DNA from: Lunularia cruciata
Lineage: Eukaryota > Streptophyta > Marchantiopsida > Lunulariales > Lunulariaceae
Direction: 5' to 3'
DNA length: 64,000 bases
Assembly: GCA_948567375.1 (NCBI GenBank)
Contig: OX419757.1
Location: forward strand, 26,846,001 to 26,910,000
A program made the position numbers and the translations under genes. The first letter of the stretch is position 1, and every line of letters starts with the position of its first letter. The notes under the pieces were generated by a model, which ran no database searches, was not told the DNA's origin, and saw nothing but the letters and a program-made list of their open reading frames with translations. Of this stretch, positions 49,377 to 60,612 are shown piece by piece.

Positions 49377-50113
49377 TATAATACTCCAAGGACAAGAGAA
49401 GAGAGAAAACACAGATTGCACACTCAAACATTCGATGCCCCAAGGGAGCACCTTCTCTTTATTATATAGACAAAGAGGATCTCCTCCAAGGAAGCTCCAC
49501 CATAGGATTAGGGACACAGATAGGTGACATGTCAACAAGCTCCACCCTTGGATTACTTACTTGGATGGGTGACCTGTCTGGTCTAGGTCCTATCTGGTTG
49601 GTCAAACGAGCTTTGACCGGAGGGAATCTTTTAGGGAATCTTCCTGTAGGAATCTCAGAATCACATGAGTAAGGTACCGTTGGAAAGCTCTCGACAAGAC
49701 AAACCAGGGGGAGGGAAGGCCTGCCTTTCCTCTGTTGGGGGGGGATGTGCACATTTTCGAGGCCTAATTCATCCGTTTAGGCCTCCGAAATTGCCTTCAA
49801 AGATTTCAGGCATATTTCGATTCCTACTCTATTAGTAGAAGTCCCCTTTTGGTGATACCTCTTTCTGATCTGTTTAGTCCATCATGTGTAACATCCTTCC
49901 AGATGTTACCAAACCAATTCTCACCTTTAAATCATATGTCTAGCTATTGGTTCTAAGGTTCTCAAGTCTATTTTGGTTTCTGCCCTATTAGTAGAAGTAC
50001 TCTTTTGGTGATACTTCTATCTGATCTATTTTGACCATCATGTATAACATCATTCTAGATGTTACCAAACCGAATTTCACATCTAGATCATATGGCTAAC
50101 CCTTGGTATTATA
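49377..50113 (-). mobile_element. Solo LTR2 inside the LTR of element 1, target duplication GAACC
   Basis: Inverted LTR2, TATAATACTCC at the left end and CTTGGTATTATA at the right. The flanks are GAACC at 49372-49376 and 50114-50118. Removing it restores the LTR1 sequence seen at 57280-57995. This is the innermost and youngest insertion of the nest. Confidence 0.93.
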
Positions 50114-50300
50114 GAACCCCAACTCCATCATACTCCTCCAAGGCTAATACTCCAAGACTCAAGACATTGCTCACTAGAGAACTCAATGAGAGAGAGATAG
50201 TTGCAAATGAAAGGATGATGAGTACCTCCTCATCCCTTGTTTATATACTTGTGAAATATTTACGTACCAAAGTTACTAATTACCGTAGTTAACTTGAGTT

Positions 50301-50338
50301 ACTTTTAGTCTAGTAACTCAAGTTACTAGACTAAAAGT
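50301..50338. repeat. Perfect 17-bp inverted repeat with 4-base loop in LTR1
   Basis: ACTTTTAGTCTAGTAAC, then TCAA, then its exact reverse complement GTTACTAGACTAAAAGT. In the 5' LTR copy (about 57543-57580) two substitutions spoil the right arm. Confidence 0.9.
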
Positions 50339-50800
50339 CAAGTAAAGTCAAAAAGTAGAAAGGAATATCCATTCACATGGGCATATTCCCCTAAGCATGT
50401 GGTCTTATCTTGACCCAACCACTAAGTCAAGGATTCCTTCACATAGGCTATCCTTGGACTAAAGAAGAATCCAAAACAAAAAGGCTTGCGGGCTCAAGAG
50501 TTCTCAACTCTTTTCTCAAAGCCAAACACCTAGGAATAATACCAAGTCAACACACTAAAATCCAAAATAGTGGTGCTCATCTTTTCTACTTCCTCTAAAG
50601 TAAGGTCCCCTCTATCTTAGCTATGACTAACTTTAGCTAACCATGACTAATATAGAACCATCCTTTATCTCTATATAAATAATATCTCTTAAGTACTTGT
50701 AATACCAAGCTAAATATCACAATACCACACACATGCACAAATGGGTGTTACATTTACCCCCGGACTAAGTTTTCACTTTGTCCACAAAGTGAAGGTCTCT

Positions 50801-51740
50801 CTACCTTCTATGGTACATCTTCAACTTATCATGGTTAATCCTATCAAAGTGTCTTCTTCCCAACTCCTTGAGATCATAGGTGTAATTGCCCCACACCTTC
50901 TCCACTATGAAAGGTCCAAAGTACTTAGGCAAAAACTTCTTTTGCACTCTCTTGAATCGAATGGAATCAAACAACATTACCCAATCACCTTCTTTGAAAG
51001 GCTCCACCTTCTTCTTGCCTTGCCTCGTGTCATAGCTCTCCTTTTGTTTCCTTTGGGCTTGCTCCAATCAAACCATAGCAACTGCGCTTGCCTCTTCCAA
51101 CTCCATGAGTTGATCCTTCCTTGACTTCTCTGCATCACCTCCTTGTGCTTTCTTCAATCTCTTATGAATGCTTTGGAAGGTAGGAAGATCAAAGTGAATA
51201 GGTAAGGTAGACTCAATACCATACACCAATTGAAATGGAGAATATCTGGTGGAAGTCTTCATGGTTGTACTATACTCCCACAAAACTGCATGAATCATCT
51301 TGTCCTAATGATGTTTAGCCCCCTCCATTTCTGCATCTTTGGCCAACATCATGCACAAGGTCTGATTGGTTCTCTCTGCCAAGCCATTGGAATTTGGCTT
51401 ATAGGATGTAGTTACTCTATGTGTGATAGAGAAATGTTGTAGCATGGTTGTAGTAATGCTTCCTATAAACTCTCCTCCTCTATCAGAAACCAACTCCAAA
51501 GGGCATCCAAACCTAGTGATAATGCATTCATAAAGAAATCTACCCACTTCATCTTCATTCTTGTCCCTCAATGGTCTAGCCTCAACCCACTTGGTAAGGT
51601 TATCAGTAACTACCACAATGTACCGATTGTTCCTTGGGGTTCTATTGAGAGGACCTACAAAATCAATTCCTCACTTCTCAAAAGGTGCTAGCAATGGAAT
51701 TGATCTAAGTGGTGAAGTGGATGTAGACTTTCTAGCAAAA
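50801..51740 (-). pseudogene. Integrase of element 1
   Basis: Minus-strand integrase core and C-terminus. GIDFVGPLNRTPRN holds the first Asp, preceded by a TGG-to-TGA stop at 51671-51673. Next are VVVTDNLTKWVEARPLRDKN, ELVSDRGGEFIG (second Asp) and NGLAERTNQTLCMML (Glu). A TAG at 51305-51307 is shared with element 4. Then YSPFQLVYGIESTLPIHFD, a TGA at 51068-51070 where element 4 keeps CGA, and a C-terminal EPFKEGDWVMLFDSIRFKR and KYFGPFIVEKVWGNYTYDLK. No chromodomain follows. The catalytic triad is intact but the frame is broken. Confidence 0.88.
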
Positions 51741-53851
51741 GCTTGACAAACATGACAAGTTTTGCAATAATCAAGACAATCCTTGAAAATCCCTCTCCAA
51801 TGGTAACCTACATCTAGAATCTTGAAAACAGTCACCTTTCCTGCAAAGTGTCCTCCACATACTAAACCTTCATGAAACTCCTTTATGAGTAGGATAGACT
51901 CTTCCTTACCCACTGCTCTTCGAAGTAGACCATCTGCTCCTTGGTGAAAAAGAATATCCTCCACCATTGTGTAAGGTCTAGATCTTGCTGCAAGGGCACT
52001 CCTCTCCCTAGCATGCATCCCTTCTGGATAGTTACCTCTTGTCACAAAATCCACAATCTCCTTGTACTCCATTGGAACCTCTTGAGTGACTGAGATTGTC
52101 ATGAGCTCCTCATCCAGGAAGGAATCATCCACTGGCTCATCTCCATCATGATCATTGGCTCTAGATAACAAATCAGCATTTGCATGTTTCTTTCCTGGCC
52201 TATCCTCAATGGTGTAGTCATACTCAGACAAGAGTAGCATCCACCTTGCTAGTCTCCTTTCAACATTAGGCTTGTTGAAGATGTACTTCAAAGCCTTGTG
52301 ATCCGTGACAATGGTGGCTTTCCCTCCAATCAAGTAGTGTCTAAACTTCTTGAGACCAAAGATCACTGCTAACCCTTCTCTCTCCCTGACAGAGTAGTTC
52401 TTCTTTGCTGAAACCATCTGCCTACTAGCATAAGCTATTGGATGATCATTCCCATCTTGGTCTAATTGACTAAGAGTGCATCCTATAGCTACATTAGAAG
52501 CATCAGTGTAGAGGATGAAAGGCTTACTCCAATCAAGTTTAGCAAGAATTGGAGCTACAACAAGGGATTGCTTGAGCTCCTCAAAAGCTTTGAGAGCCTC
52601 CTTGTCTTCTAAAATCACCATGTAATCTACACCCTTCTTCATGTAGATGGTCAATGCATAAGCCTTGTTGGAAAATGAGAAGATGAACCTCCTATAGTAT
52701 CCAACCATCCCCAAGAATTGGCGTAACTTTGTCAAGCTTGAAGGGAATGGAAAGTCTGAGATTTTCCTCACCTTCTCAAGATTAACTGTTATTCCATCCT
52801 TGGAGATGATGTGCCCCACAAGTAGACCTTCTTCACATCCAAAAATGCATTTCTCTGGGTTGAGTGATGCATTTGCCTCATCCAAGCATTGCAAGACTTT
52901 GATTAGGTGCTCAAAGTGCTCCTCCTTGCTCCCATAGACACAAAAGTCATCAATGAAGTCTCTCACAAATTTCCCAATCAAAGGTTCAAATACCTTGTTC
53001 ATGAACCGTTGGAATGTGCCTGGAGCATTGCAAAGCCCAAAAGGCATGACCTTGAAAGCGTAAGTTCCCCAAGGTGTGGTGAATGTGGTGAGTTGTTGAT
53101 GCTCTCGTGCAATCTTGATTTGGTTATATCCACTATAACCATCTCCAAAACTGTACCTCTCATGACCTGCAACCTCCTCCAAGATCTCATCAATGAATGG
53201 CAATGGGTAGTAGTCCTTCTTGGTAACAACATTGAGCTTCTTGTAATCCACACATACCCGAAGCTTGCCATTCTTTTTCTTCACAATGACAATTGGAGAC
53301 ACCCATTCTGAATTCTCTACCTCAAAGATAAATCCAGCCTCCTTGAGCTTATCAATCTCCTCCTTCACAACCAAAGATATTGGTGGGCTAATGCAACGTT
53401 GCTTTCGGCGGATTGGTCTTGCATGTGACTCCACCTCCATCTTGTGCTCCTCCAAGGTGACTTCTTTCAAATCCTTGTAACTAAAAGCAAACACATGGAT
53501 GAACTTGCGGAAAATCTCCTCAAATCTCACCTTCTCCTCCTTGGTAACATTCGGGCCATACTTGAGGGTAGCTAACCTTCTCTCTACCTCCTCAAGTATC
53601 GATGGTGATTTTTTTGGGTCCTTCAAAACCTCTGGCTTAGGTGCAAAATCCATAGCACACAAGGGATACACATCTGAATCAGATTCAGATTCATCCTCCT
53701 CCATGGAAGTCTCCTCCTCCATGCTTGTGTCCACACCTAAAGCTCCTTCTTCAGAATCTGATTCCCAATAATCAGAAGATTGGGTATCTGAATGTGAAGT
53801 GTTGTTGGTGTTAGTCACAGGAACTGTGACTCTATGGTTTTGATGGCCCAA
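51671..53851 (-). pseudogene. Reverse transcriptase, RNase H and integrase zinc domain of element 1
   Basis: The longest open frame of the window, 726 codons, uninterrupted. After an acidic Ser-rich leader come the reverse transcriptase blocks GKLRVCVDYKKLNVVTKKDY, SFGDGYSGYNQIKI (Gly where Leu is usual), FGLCNAPGTFQRFM and the catalytic DFIDDFCVYG (FIDD near 52946-52957). RNase H shows ILYTDASNVAIGCTLSQLDQ and TIVTDHKALKYIF. The integrase zinc finger is HEGLVCGGHFAGKVTVFKIL and CKTCHVCQ. It overlaps the end of the protease frame at 53832-53851 in another frame, so a frameshift or programmed slippage lies there. It ends at a TGA that replaces a conserved Trp. Confidence 0.9.
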
Positions 53852-54664
53852 TCCTCAAGTACTCTTTGTGCCATCGATCAGTTGTGCGTGATGCTCTCAA
53901 CCATGGCCTCCCAAGAAGTAAGTCATAGCTTGAATCCTTCAAGACTTGGAAAGTCATGAGATTTTGAACTCCCATAACTGAAACTACCACCTTATCCATC
54001 ACTCCTACTGGTCGAACTTGTTGCTTGTTTGCCATGCTCACCACAAATGTTGAAGGTCTTGAGGGTATCATACCCAACTTCTTCATCAACCTTTTTGACA
54101 TGGCATTCATTGTTGATCCTCCATCAACCAATGCATCCTTGATGTTGTGACCATTCACTCTCACATCAATCTTGGAGGCATATTCACAAGCCTCCCATGG
54201 TGTTGGCTTGGCGTCCACCACCCCCATTGATATTGGAACTTTTGCCTTCTTCTTCTTGCTCCTTGTAGAACTCAAACCACCTCTAAGCTCCTTTCTCAAG
54301 GTAGGGTTCAAAGCAATCAATTGGCCCACCGTGATGTTAGCCTTGTGACTACCAACATCCTCCAACACATTGTAGTTCCATTGTTGCTTTGAAATCAAGA
54401 ATCCTCCATCCTCAACTTCTTCCTTGGAGTCTTTGTTGTTGATGGTGTTGAGGTGCAAGTGCTCCTAGTAGACATAGGATTATCCTTGCTTGAAGTAAAT
54501 CCTTGAGAAGAGTGAACATCCTCTGCAAAATGAGCTCTCTTCTTCTCTTGTGCCAAAAGCTCCAAATTAAGACTCTTGGAGTTTGAGCACTCTCCCTTCT
54601 CAAACTTGCTTTCCACCACATCTATGGATGCTATCCCCTTACCTTTGTTTTGATTAGGAGTCAC
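53832..54664 (-). pseudogene. Protease region of element 1
   Basis: Retropepsin domain: DVRVNGHNIKDALVDGGSTM with the active site as DGGS, a variant known from plant gypsy elements of the Athila/Tat kind, then KKLGMIPSRPSTFVVSMANK and SSYDLLLGRPWLR (C-terminal hydrophobic-Gly block). Upstream text at 54395-54664 (MTPNQNKGKGIASIDVV) is in a different frame, so a frameshift lies near 54440. Confidence 0.8.
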
Positions 54665-54670
54665 TTGAGT

Positions 54671-55624
54671 TTAACTACCTCCCTCTTTCCCTCTATTGGC
54701 TCCCTCATAACCCCTTCCTCCATGGTAAGTGGAATTTGGGCAATTCCTTTGGATATGGCCTCTTCCTCCACAACCAAAACAATTTCTATCATTGAAATTG
54801 TTGGCTGGTTGGCCTCCTCTATATGGATTATTTCCATAACTCCTAGGCCCTCTCCCTACATTCTGATCCACCTCTCTCTTCTCCCATGATTGCACCACAT
54901 TGATCTTGAGATCCGCAAGTTGTTCTATGATGGTTTGAAGTGGATCTTTTGGTGGAGGTGCAAGAACTGGAGCAACCACTACTTAGGGTGAAACCCTTGC
55001 CACCAAAGTATCAGAAGTTCCACCATACTTGTAGCCTTGAGGAGGATGCACAACCTCCTTCACCACCAAATCACTCTCATCCCCTTCCAAACTCTCCTTC
55101 ATATGAATTGCGATCTTGATAGCTTCAACCTTGGAAGAAGGTTTCTCATATCTCACCTTGCTTCTAATTTGTGGTCTCAACCCTCCCACAAAATTCTTGG
55201 TGAGCATGGCGCCTATGCCAATCATTTTAGTCTCCACATCATCCCCACCCTTCCTCAACACTATGCGAAATCTAGACTCTAACTTTTCTACTCTTTCCAC
55301 ATAGACTCTCACTTTCTCTCCTTTTCCTTGCTTGAGAAATGTAACCTCACTCATCAATCTCTCATAACTCTCATCAGGAAGAAAGTTCTCAATGAGTGCT
55401 GAAGTCGAAGTCTCCCAAGACTCCTCTTCCCCATCTCTCCTCTCTCTCTTTTGGTATTCTGACTCATACCATGTAAGTGCTGCATCCTCAAAGAAATCGG
55501 GTAATAATGAGGCCCACTCATTCTTCCTCCTCTCATTTTTTCCTATGCAAACTCTCTTGAAGTCTCTCACAAAGGCCTCCACATCTTCTCCATCATTGCC
55601 AAAGAAAACCGGAAGTTTCCCCAT
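54671..55624 (-). pseudogene. gag of element 1
   Basis: The capsid region starts MGKLPVFFGNDGEDVEAFVR and contains LPDFFEDAALTWYESEYQ, FLKQGKGEKVRVYVERVEKL and MLTKNFVGGLRPQIRSKV, all typical of the retrotransposon gag capsid. After a TAA near 54980 the same frame continues to a zinc knuckle CFGCGGRGHIQRNCP (about 54760) in a Gly/Arg/Asn-rich nucleocapsid. A second stop ends it at 54671. The ATG at 55622 is preceded by a long noncoding leader and by the extra ORF. Confidence 0.85.
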
Positions 55625-55853
55625 CTTAACCTCTCACTATCTTTCTTTTTTCTCAATTTTTCTTTTTCTTTTTCTCTTTTCTTTTCTCTCACTCTATAAC
55701 TAATAGAGTATATACATGACTAACACCATTTGAGAATAATCCACCCTAGAGAACACAAAAGGTTCAGGTTGCTCCAAGATTTCTATAGCAACATCAAATC
55801 CTAGAGTGCATATTAATTGAACTCTCATATCCATAAGTTGATTATCTCCATCA

Positions 55854-56327
55854 CTAATCTTGAGAACTAGCTGATGAAGATGGTAGTATTTCTGTAGCTG
55901 TGCTAAGACTCTCTCCAGGATCCTTCACCAAAGTTTCCAAAAGTGCTTTTACTCCACTACACTCATGTCCTTTTGGAAGTCCTTCAACTCCACAAACCTC
56001 ACACAACTCCTTGGTCTTAGATCTTCTCCCTCCCAATCTTGGTGAAGAAGGTCCAACATGCAAACCCAAGTCAAGTAAACCTCTCCTTTCCCTCAATCTC
56101 TTGCTCTCAAAGGTCAATGGACATGAACTTGCCTTATGTCCCTTCTCTCCACATAGAAAGCACTTAGACTCACTCTTTCCTCCAAGTGGTGTAGGTTTTT
56201 GGATCCTCTCAACGCTCTCTTCAAATTCTATTGTAAACTCTCTTTTCCTCAAATCCACCCCTACAATCACCTCAAACCCTTGGGGAACCTTGCATAATCT
56301 CAATTTCCACTCTTGATGACCCTCCAT
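55854..56327 (-). CDS. Extra zinc-knuckle ORF upstream of gag in element 1
   Basis: An intact 157-codon frame (start MEGHQEWKLRLCKVPQGFEV) between the primer site and gag, same strand as the element. It contains a CCHC knuckle CFLCGEKGHKASSCP and a second Cys/His cluster CEVCGVEGLPKGHEC. A basic stretch (FESKRLRERR) lies between them. It is separate from gag, which has its own knuckle. A nucleic-acid-binding accessory protein is a reasonable inference; it may also be a relic of a duplicated gag tail or of captured sequence. I do not recognise the rest. The intact frame in a young insertion suggests it is or was recently translated. Confidence 0.55.
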   Translation of the reverse strand: MEGHQEWKLRLCKVPQGFEVIVGVDLRKREFTIEFEESVERIQKPTPLGGKSESKCFLCGEKGHKASSCPLTFESKRLRERRGLLDLGLHVGPSSPRLGGRRSKTKELCEVCGVEGLPKGHECSGVKALLETLVKDPGESLSTATEILPSSSASSQD

Positions 56328-56658
56328 GTTCCCAAGATGAATCTAAACACTCAAACATGCTTTTTGTTGATCTCAAATTCCTCATGCATGAGATCTCCAC
56401 TCTGCAGAATTGACCCTTCCTCACAATGTCATTCAAATCTCTCAACCACTATGTCACAGTCCTCTAAAAATTTTCACACTTGATCACAACTCTAGGGCAT
56501 CCCTCCCTGCAAAATTTCAGATTTTTTCATAGAGCCATTTGGCCTAGACACCTTTCTATTCAGCACCCATATTTCAAATTTGGTCTGAAAACCACCCCCT
56601 TCACTTCAAAAACTTATTATTCCCTGCGCAAGAACGATCTCTCTCTAATTTTTTTGGC

Positions 56659-56842
56659 AGCAGGTAGGATAAAATGCACTGAATTTTCTTGGAGATTTTC
56701 AAGACAATTCACTGAAAATTGAAGAAATGGCAGACTCTGTACAATTTTCCAGCAGGTAGGATAAAATGCACTGAATTTTCTTGGAGATTTTCAAGACAAT
56801 TCACTAAAAATTGAAGAAATGGCAGACTATGTACAATTTTCC
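56659..56842. repeat. 92-bp tandem duplication in the leader of element 1
   Basis: Units start at 56659 and 56751 (AGCAGGTAGGATAAAATGCA) and are nearly identical. They lie between the primer site and the extra ORF. Confidence 0.9.
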
Positions 56843-57257
56843 AAAGAGCATGCAGTTGCGGGAGCACTTTACCCTATCAACTTTCAAAACTTCTAGCCCA
56901 GTGCACATAGAAGCTCTCATAATAATTTCAAGTGTGCTAACTGGTAGATAACCCAAGCTATCATGAGTAGAAATATCAATTCCAGATCTCAAACTTGAGA
57001 TTTTGTCCAAAATCACCTTAATCCCAAAAATTTGCAATCCACCTCACACAATCTCTCCAATTCCTCTCATGTGTACAAGATGTACAAAATCACCTCAAAG
57101 ACATCATAATGAACTACAGGGTATACAAATGGATCTTGGTTCTCTAACATAAGTTCAGCCCTCTCCTCTCCGAATGTTCTCTCCAAGTGAGCTCTCATAG
57201 CCTCCTTCTGCCTAATGTAGAATTGAACGCGGAAAATTATCTTGCCTTCTAGAGAGG

Positions 57258-57274
57258 TCCCGGCAACGGAACCA
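57258..57274 (-). promoter_or_regulatory. Primer binding site of element 1, tRNA-Asp-like
   Basis: Minus strand TGGTTCCGTTGCCGGGA, five bases after the LTR end (TCACA). It resembles the TGGCGCCGTTGCCGGGG site, complementary to tRNA-Asp, used by many plant Athila/Tat-type gypsy elements, with changes in the first part. It differs from the initiator-Met site of element 2. Confidence 0.75.
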
Positions 57275-57279
57275 AAAAT

Positions 57280-57995
57280 GTGAGCCGGCCTGTCTCTCAC
57301 TCAAGATGAACCTCTGATGGCTATTATGGTAGCGCACCATGGACTAAGAAGGCAAGGAACCTCAACTCCATCATACTCCTCCAAGGCTAACACTCCAAGA
57401 CTCAAGACATTGCTCACTAGAGAACTCAATGAGAGAGAGATAGTTGCAAATGAAAGGATGATGAGTACCTCCTCATCCCTTGTTTATATACTTGTGAAAT
57501 AGTTACGTACCAAAGTTACTAATTACCGTAGTTAACTTGAGTTACTTTTAGTCTAGTAACTCAAGATTCTAGACTAAAAGTCAAGTAAAGTCAAAAAGTA
57601 GAAAGGAATATCCATTCACATGGGCATATTCCCCTAAGCATGTGGTCTTATCTTGACCCAACCACTAAGTCAAGGATTCCTTCACATAGGCTATCCTTGG
57701 ACTAAAGAAGAATCCAAAACAAAAAGGCTTGCGGGCTCAAGAGTTCTCAACTCTTTTCTCAAAGCCAAACACCTAGGAATAATACCAAGTCAACACACTA
57801 AAATCCAAAATAGTGGTGCTCATCTTTTCTACTTCCTCTAAAGTAAGGTCCCCTCTATCTTAGCTATGACTAACTTTAGCTAACCATGACTAATATAGAA
57901 CCATCCTTTATCTCTATATAAATAATATCTCTTAAGTACTTGTAATACCAAGCTAAATATCACAATACCACACACATGCACAAATGGGTGTTACA
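57280..57995 (-). mobile_element. 5' LTR of element 1 (LTR1)
   Basis: 716 bp, ends TGTAACACCC and CCGGCTCACA on the minus strand. Nearly identical to the 3' LTR. Promoter-like AAGTATATAAACAAG near 57490 (minus). Confidence 0.93.
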
Positions 57996-57999
57996 GGTC

Positions 58000-58743
58000 T
58001 GTAATACCAAGAGCTAGCCATATGATCTAGATATGAAATTTGGTTTGGTAACATCTAGAATGATGTTATACATGATGGTCAAAATAGATTAGATAGAAGG
58101 ATCACCAAAAGAGTACTTCTACTAATAGGGTAAAAACCGAAATAGACTTGAAAACCTTGGAACCAATAGCTAGACATATGATTTAAAGGTGAGAATTGGT
58201 TTGGTAATATCTAGATGTATGTTATACATGATGGACTTAACAGATCAGAAAGAGGTATCACCAAAAGTGGTCTTCTACGAATAGAGTAGGAACCAAAATA
58301 TGCATGAAATCTTTAAAGGCAATTTCGGAGGCCTAAACGAATGAATTAGACTTAAAACATGTGCAAACCCCCCCCCCCACCCACTAGAGGAGAGGTTGGC
58401 CTTCTCTCCTCCTTGCTTTGTCTCATCAATAGCTTTCCAATGGTACCTCATCCACATGATTTTGAGATCCCTACTAGAAGATTCCCTAAAAGATTCCCTT
58501 TGGTCAAAGCTTGTTTGACCAACCAGATAGGACCAAGACAGACATGTCACCCATCCAAGTAAGTAATAAAAGGATGGAACTTGCTAACATGTCACCTATC
58601 TGTGTGCCTAATCCTATAGTGGAGCTTCCTTGGAGGAGATACTCTTTGTCTATATAATAAAGAGAAGGTGCTCCTTTGGAGCATCGGATGATTTGAGTGT
58701 GAAATCGGTGTTTTCTCTCTTCTCTTGTCCTCAGAGCATTACA
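58000..58743 (+). mobile_element. 3' LTR of element 2 (LTR2)
   Basis: Starts TGTAATACCAAGAGC immediately after the element 1 insertion and ends CAGAGCATTACA. A C-run lies at about 58367-58379. Followed by the ATGGA target duplication. Confidence 0.92.
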
Positions 58744-58748
58744 ATGGA

Positions 58749-59870
58749 ATAGGGAGTGGTTGAAGGAGTCCACTCGATTTCTAGTTATTGGCCTTGTTGT
58801 GTTTGCAACTCTCACTTGATTGGACAAACTCCCAAACATCTCATGCAATGTTGAGCCACCACCATTTGCATTGGACGGTACTCAAGGTCTTGTCCACACC
58901 CATGTGACCAACAATTGGTAAATCATGGGCTTCTTGAAGACAAATAAGTAAAAAATCACCTTTGGCTGGAACATAGATCCGATCCTCATGGAATAGAAGG
59001 CCTTCCTTGTAGGAGAAGGTATTGTACTCCTTGTCGTATGCTGCAAGATGACCTTCTACCATTTGAAAGAAAGGATCTTATTGTAGAGTTATCTGAAACT
59101 CATTTTGGACTTTGGAGTCAACAATACCATTGTAATTACTATTGTGATGAGAGGAAGAGACTTCAAATAAGGTCATCGTGATAGGGCATCAAGGATGACA
59201 TAGAACCAATTGGGTTTATACTCAAGTTTGATGTCAAACAACTATAGTTGTTCCTCTCATCAATGATGTTGACTCTTCATGTGTTCTAAATGGGATGTCT
59301 ACAACAAGGGCTTGTGATCAATTTGCATGACCACTTGTTTCCCCAAGAGATAATGCCTCCATACCTTGGTGGCATACACCATTGCTAGTTGTTCCCAATC
59401 CCAAGCAAAGCAATTATATTCTTCTATATTTAGTCTACAAGACACAAAGGCAATGGGATGTAATCCATCTATGAATTCTTGTTGCAACATGCCTCCAATT
59501 GCAAAGTTAGAAGCATCAAAAACAACCACACATGGTAATTGAGGATCATATGGTTGAAGAATTGGTCTTGAAGACACCATATGTTTCAGCTTTGGGAATG
59601 CTTCTTTGTGCTTGTTGGTCTATTGAAAGCTCAAGTTCTTCCCCAAGAGATTGGTCAATGGTGTGGCCACATGAGCATAGTAGTGGATGAACCATTGGTA
59701 AAAGCTAGCCAATCCATTAAATGCCCATACTTCAATAACATCCTTCAAAGTAGGCCAATCATTTATGGCCTTGATTTTCTCCTCTTCTATCTTGATCCCT
59801 TTGGTGAGATCTTGTGACCCAAGAAGGTAACTTCCTTCTGCCAAAAGGCACACTTCAATTTCTGCCATAA
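58749..59870 (-). pseudogene. RNase H and integrase zinc domain of element 3
   Basis: Minus-strand chromovirus remnant. The reverse transcriptase thumb ends near 59690 (FNGLASFYQWFIHYYAHVA). RNase H at 59299-59580 shows VVVFDASNFAIGGMLQQEF, HPIAFVSCRL and VVMQIDHKPLL. A damaged stretch follows, then integrase N-terminus EAHDLPIVGHMGVDKTLSTV. The last codons before the element 2 insertion read, in the correct frame, GLLQPLPIP. They continue as STHWEHASLDL at 43422 on the far side of the insertion. Confidence 0.82.
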
Positions 59871-60600
59871 AACTCCCACTATCATAGTCATCTTAGGACT
59901 TCTTGTATGTGATTCACATGTTTTACCTCTATATTGCTAAAGATTAAGATATCATCCAAGAACACCACCATGTACCAATCCAACAGTCTTTCCAACACTC
60001 AATGCATCTGATCTATGAAGACTGCTAGAGCATTAGTGAGCCCAAAAGGTAGAACTCTCTACTCAAAATGTCCATACCTTGTGTGAAAGGTAGTCTTTTG
60101 CACATCCTCCCTACCAATAAGGATTTACAAATAGTCGTTGCAAAGATCTAACTTGGAGAAGTATTGTGCTCCACTCAATTGATCAAGCAAGTCGTCAATC
60201 CAAGGCAAGAGGTATGCATTCTTCACTATTTGTTTATTGAGCCCACAGTAATCAATACAAAAATGAATTCTTCCATTTTTCTTTGAACAAATAGTACCAG
60301 TGCTCTCCAAGGAGATGTACTATGTCATATGAAATCCTTCTCCAACAACTCCATGAGTGTTATTTGCAACTCCTCCAACTCCTTTGGTGAGAGCCGATAG
60401 ATTGGTCTATTCACTAAAGTACTCCCTAGTAATAACTCAATCTTGAAGAGCATACCATGATAAGAGTGTAATCCCTTTGGTAGATCATCTAGAAATACGT
60501 CCGCAAACTCTTGAACTATTTGATCAACCATTGCTTGATGAAGCTCCTAACTCTCCTTAGATTCTCCTTGTGCAATTAGTTTGATCCACATTGCACAAAC
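59871..60600 (-). pseudogene. Reverse transcriptase of element 3
   Basis: Fingers and palm: QEFADVFLDDLPKGL, PIYRLSPKELEELQ, KNGRIHFCIDYCGLNKQIVK, WIDDLLDQLSGAQYFSKLDL. The catalytic box is WYMVVFLDDILIFSN (FLDD codons at 59951-59962, intact). Stops and frameshifts separate these blocks. Confidence 0.8.
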
Positions 60601-60612
60601 AAACTTATCTTC

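Larger units (their letters stand above)
49294..50752 (-). mobile_element. 3' LTR of element 1, split by a solo LTR2
   Basis: The parts 49294-49376 and 50114-50752 together equal the 5' LTR. A TATA-like AAGTATATAAACAAG (minus strand) lies near 50240. It follows the polypurine tract CCGGGGGTAAA at 50753-50763. Confidence 0.93.
49294..57995 (-). mobile_element. Element 1: gypsy element with LTR1 ends, inserted in element 2
   Basis: 5' LTR 57280-57995 and 3' LTR 49294-50752 (interrupted by a solo LTR2), flanked by GGTC or GGTCT on both sides (49290-49294; 57996-58000). Ends are TGTAACACCC and CCGGCTCACA. The two LTRs differ at about five positions over roughly 700 bp by eye, so the insertion is young. 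Minus-strand order: primer site, extra zinc-knuckle ORF, gag, protease, reverse transcriptase, RNase H, integrase. There is no chromodomain. It sits in the first bases of the 3' LTR of element 2. Confidence 0.92.
43423..58743 (+). mobile_element. Element 2: chromodomain gypsy element with LTR2 ends, target duplication ATGGA
   Basis: 5' LTR 43423-44148 and 3' LTR 58000-58743, both of the TATAATACC/TGTAATACC...ATTACA type. The 5-bp flanks are identical (ATGGA at 43418-43422 and 58744-58748). Internal sequence from 44149 to 49293 holds gag, protease, reverse transcriptase, RNase H, integrase and chromodomain on the + strand. It is interrupted by element 1 right at the start of its own 3' LTR. 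It inserted into the integrase gene of element 3. Confidence 0.93.
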
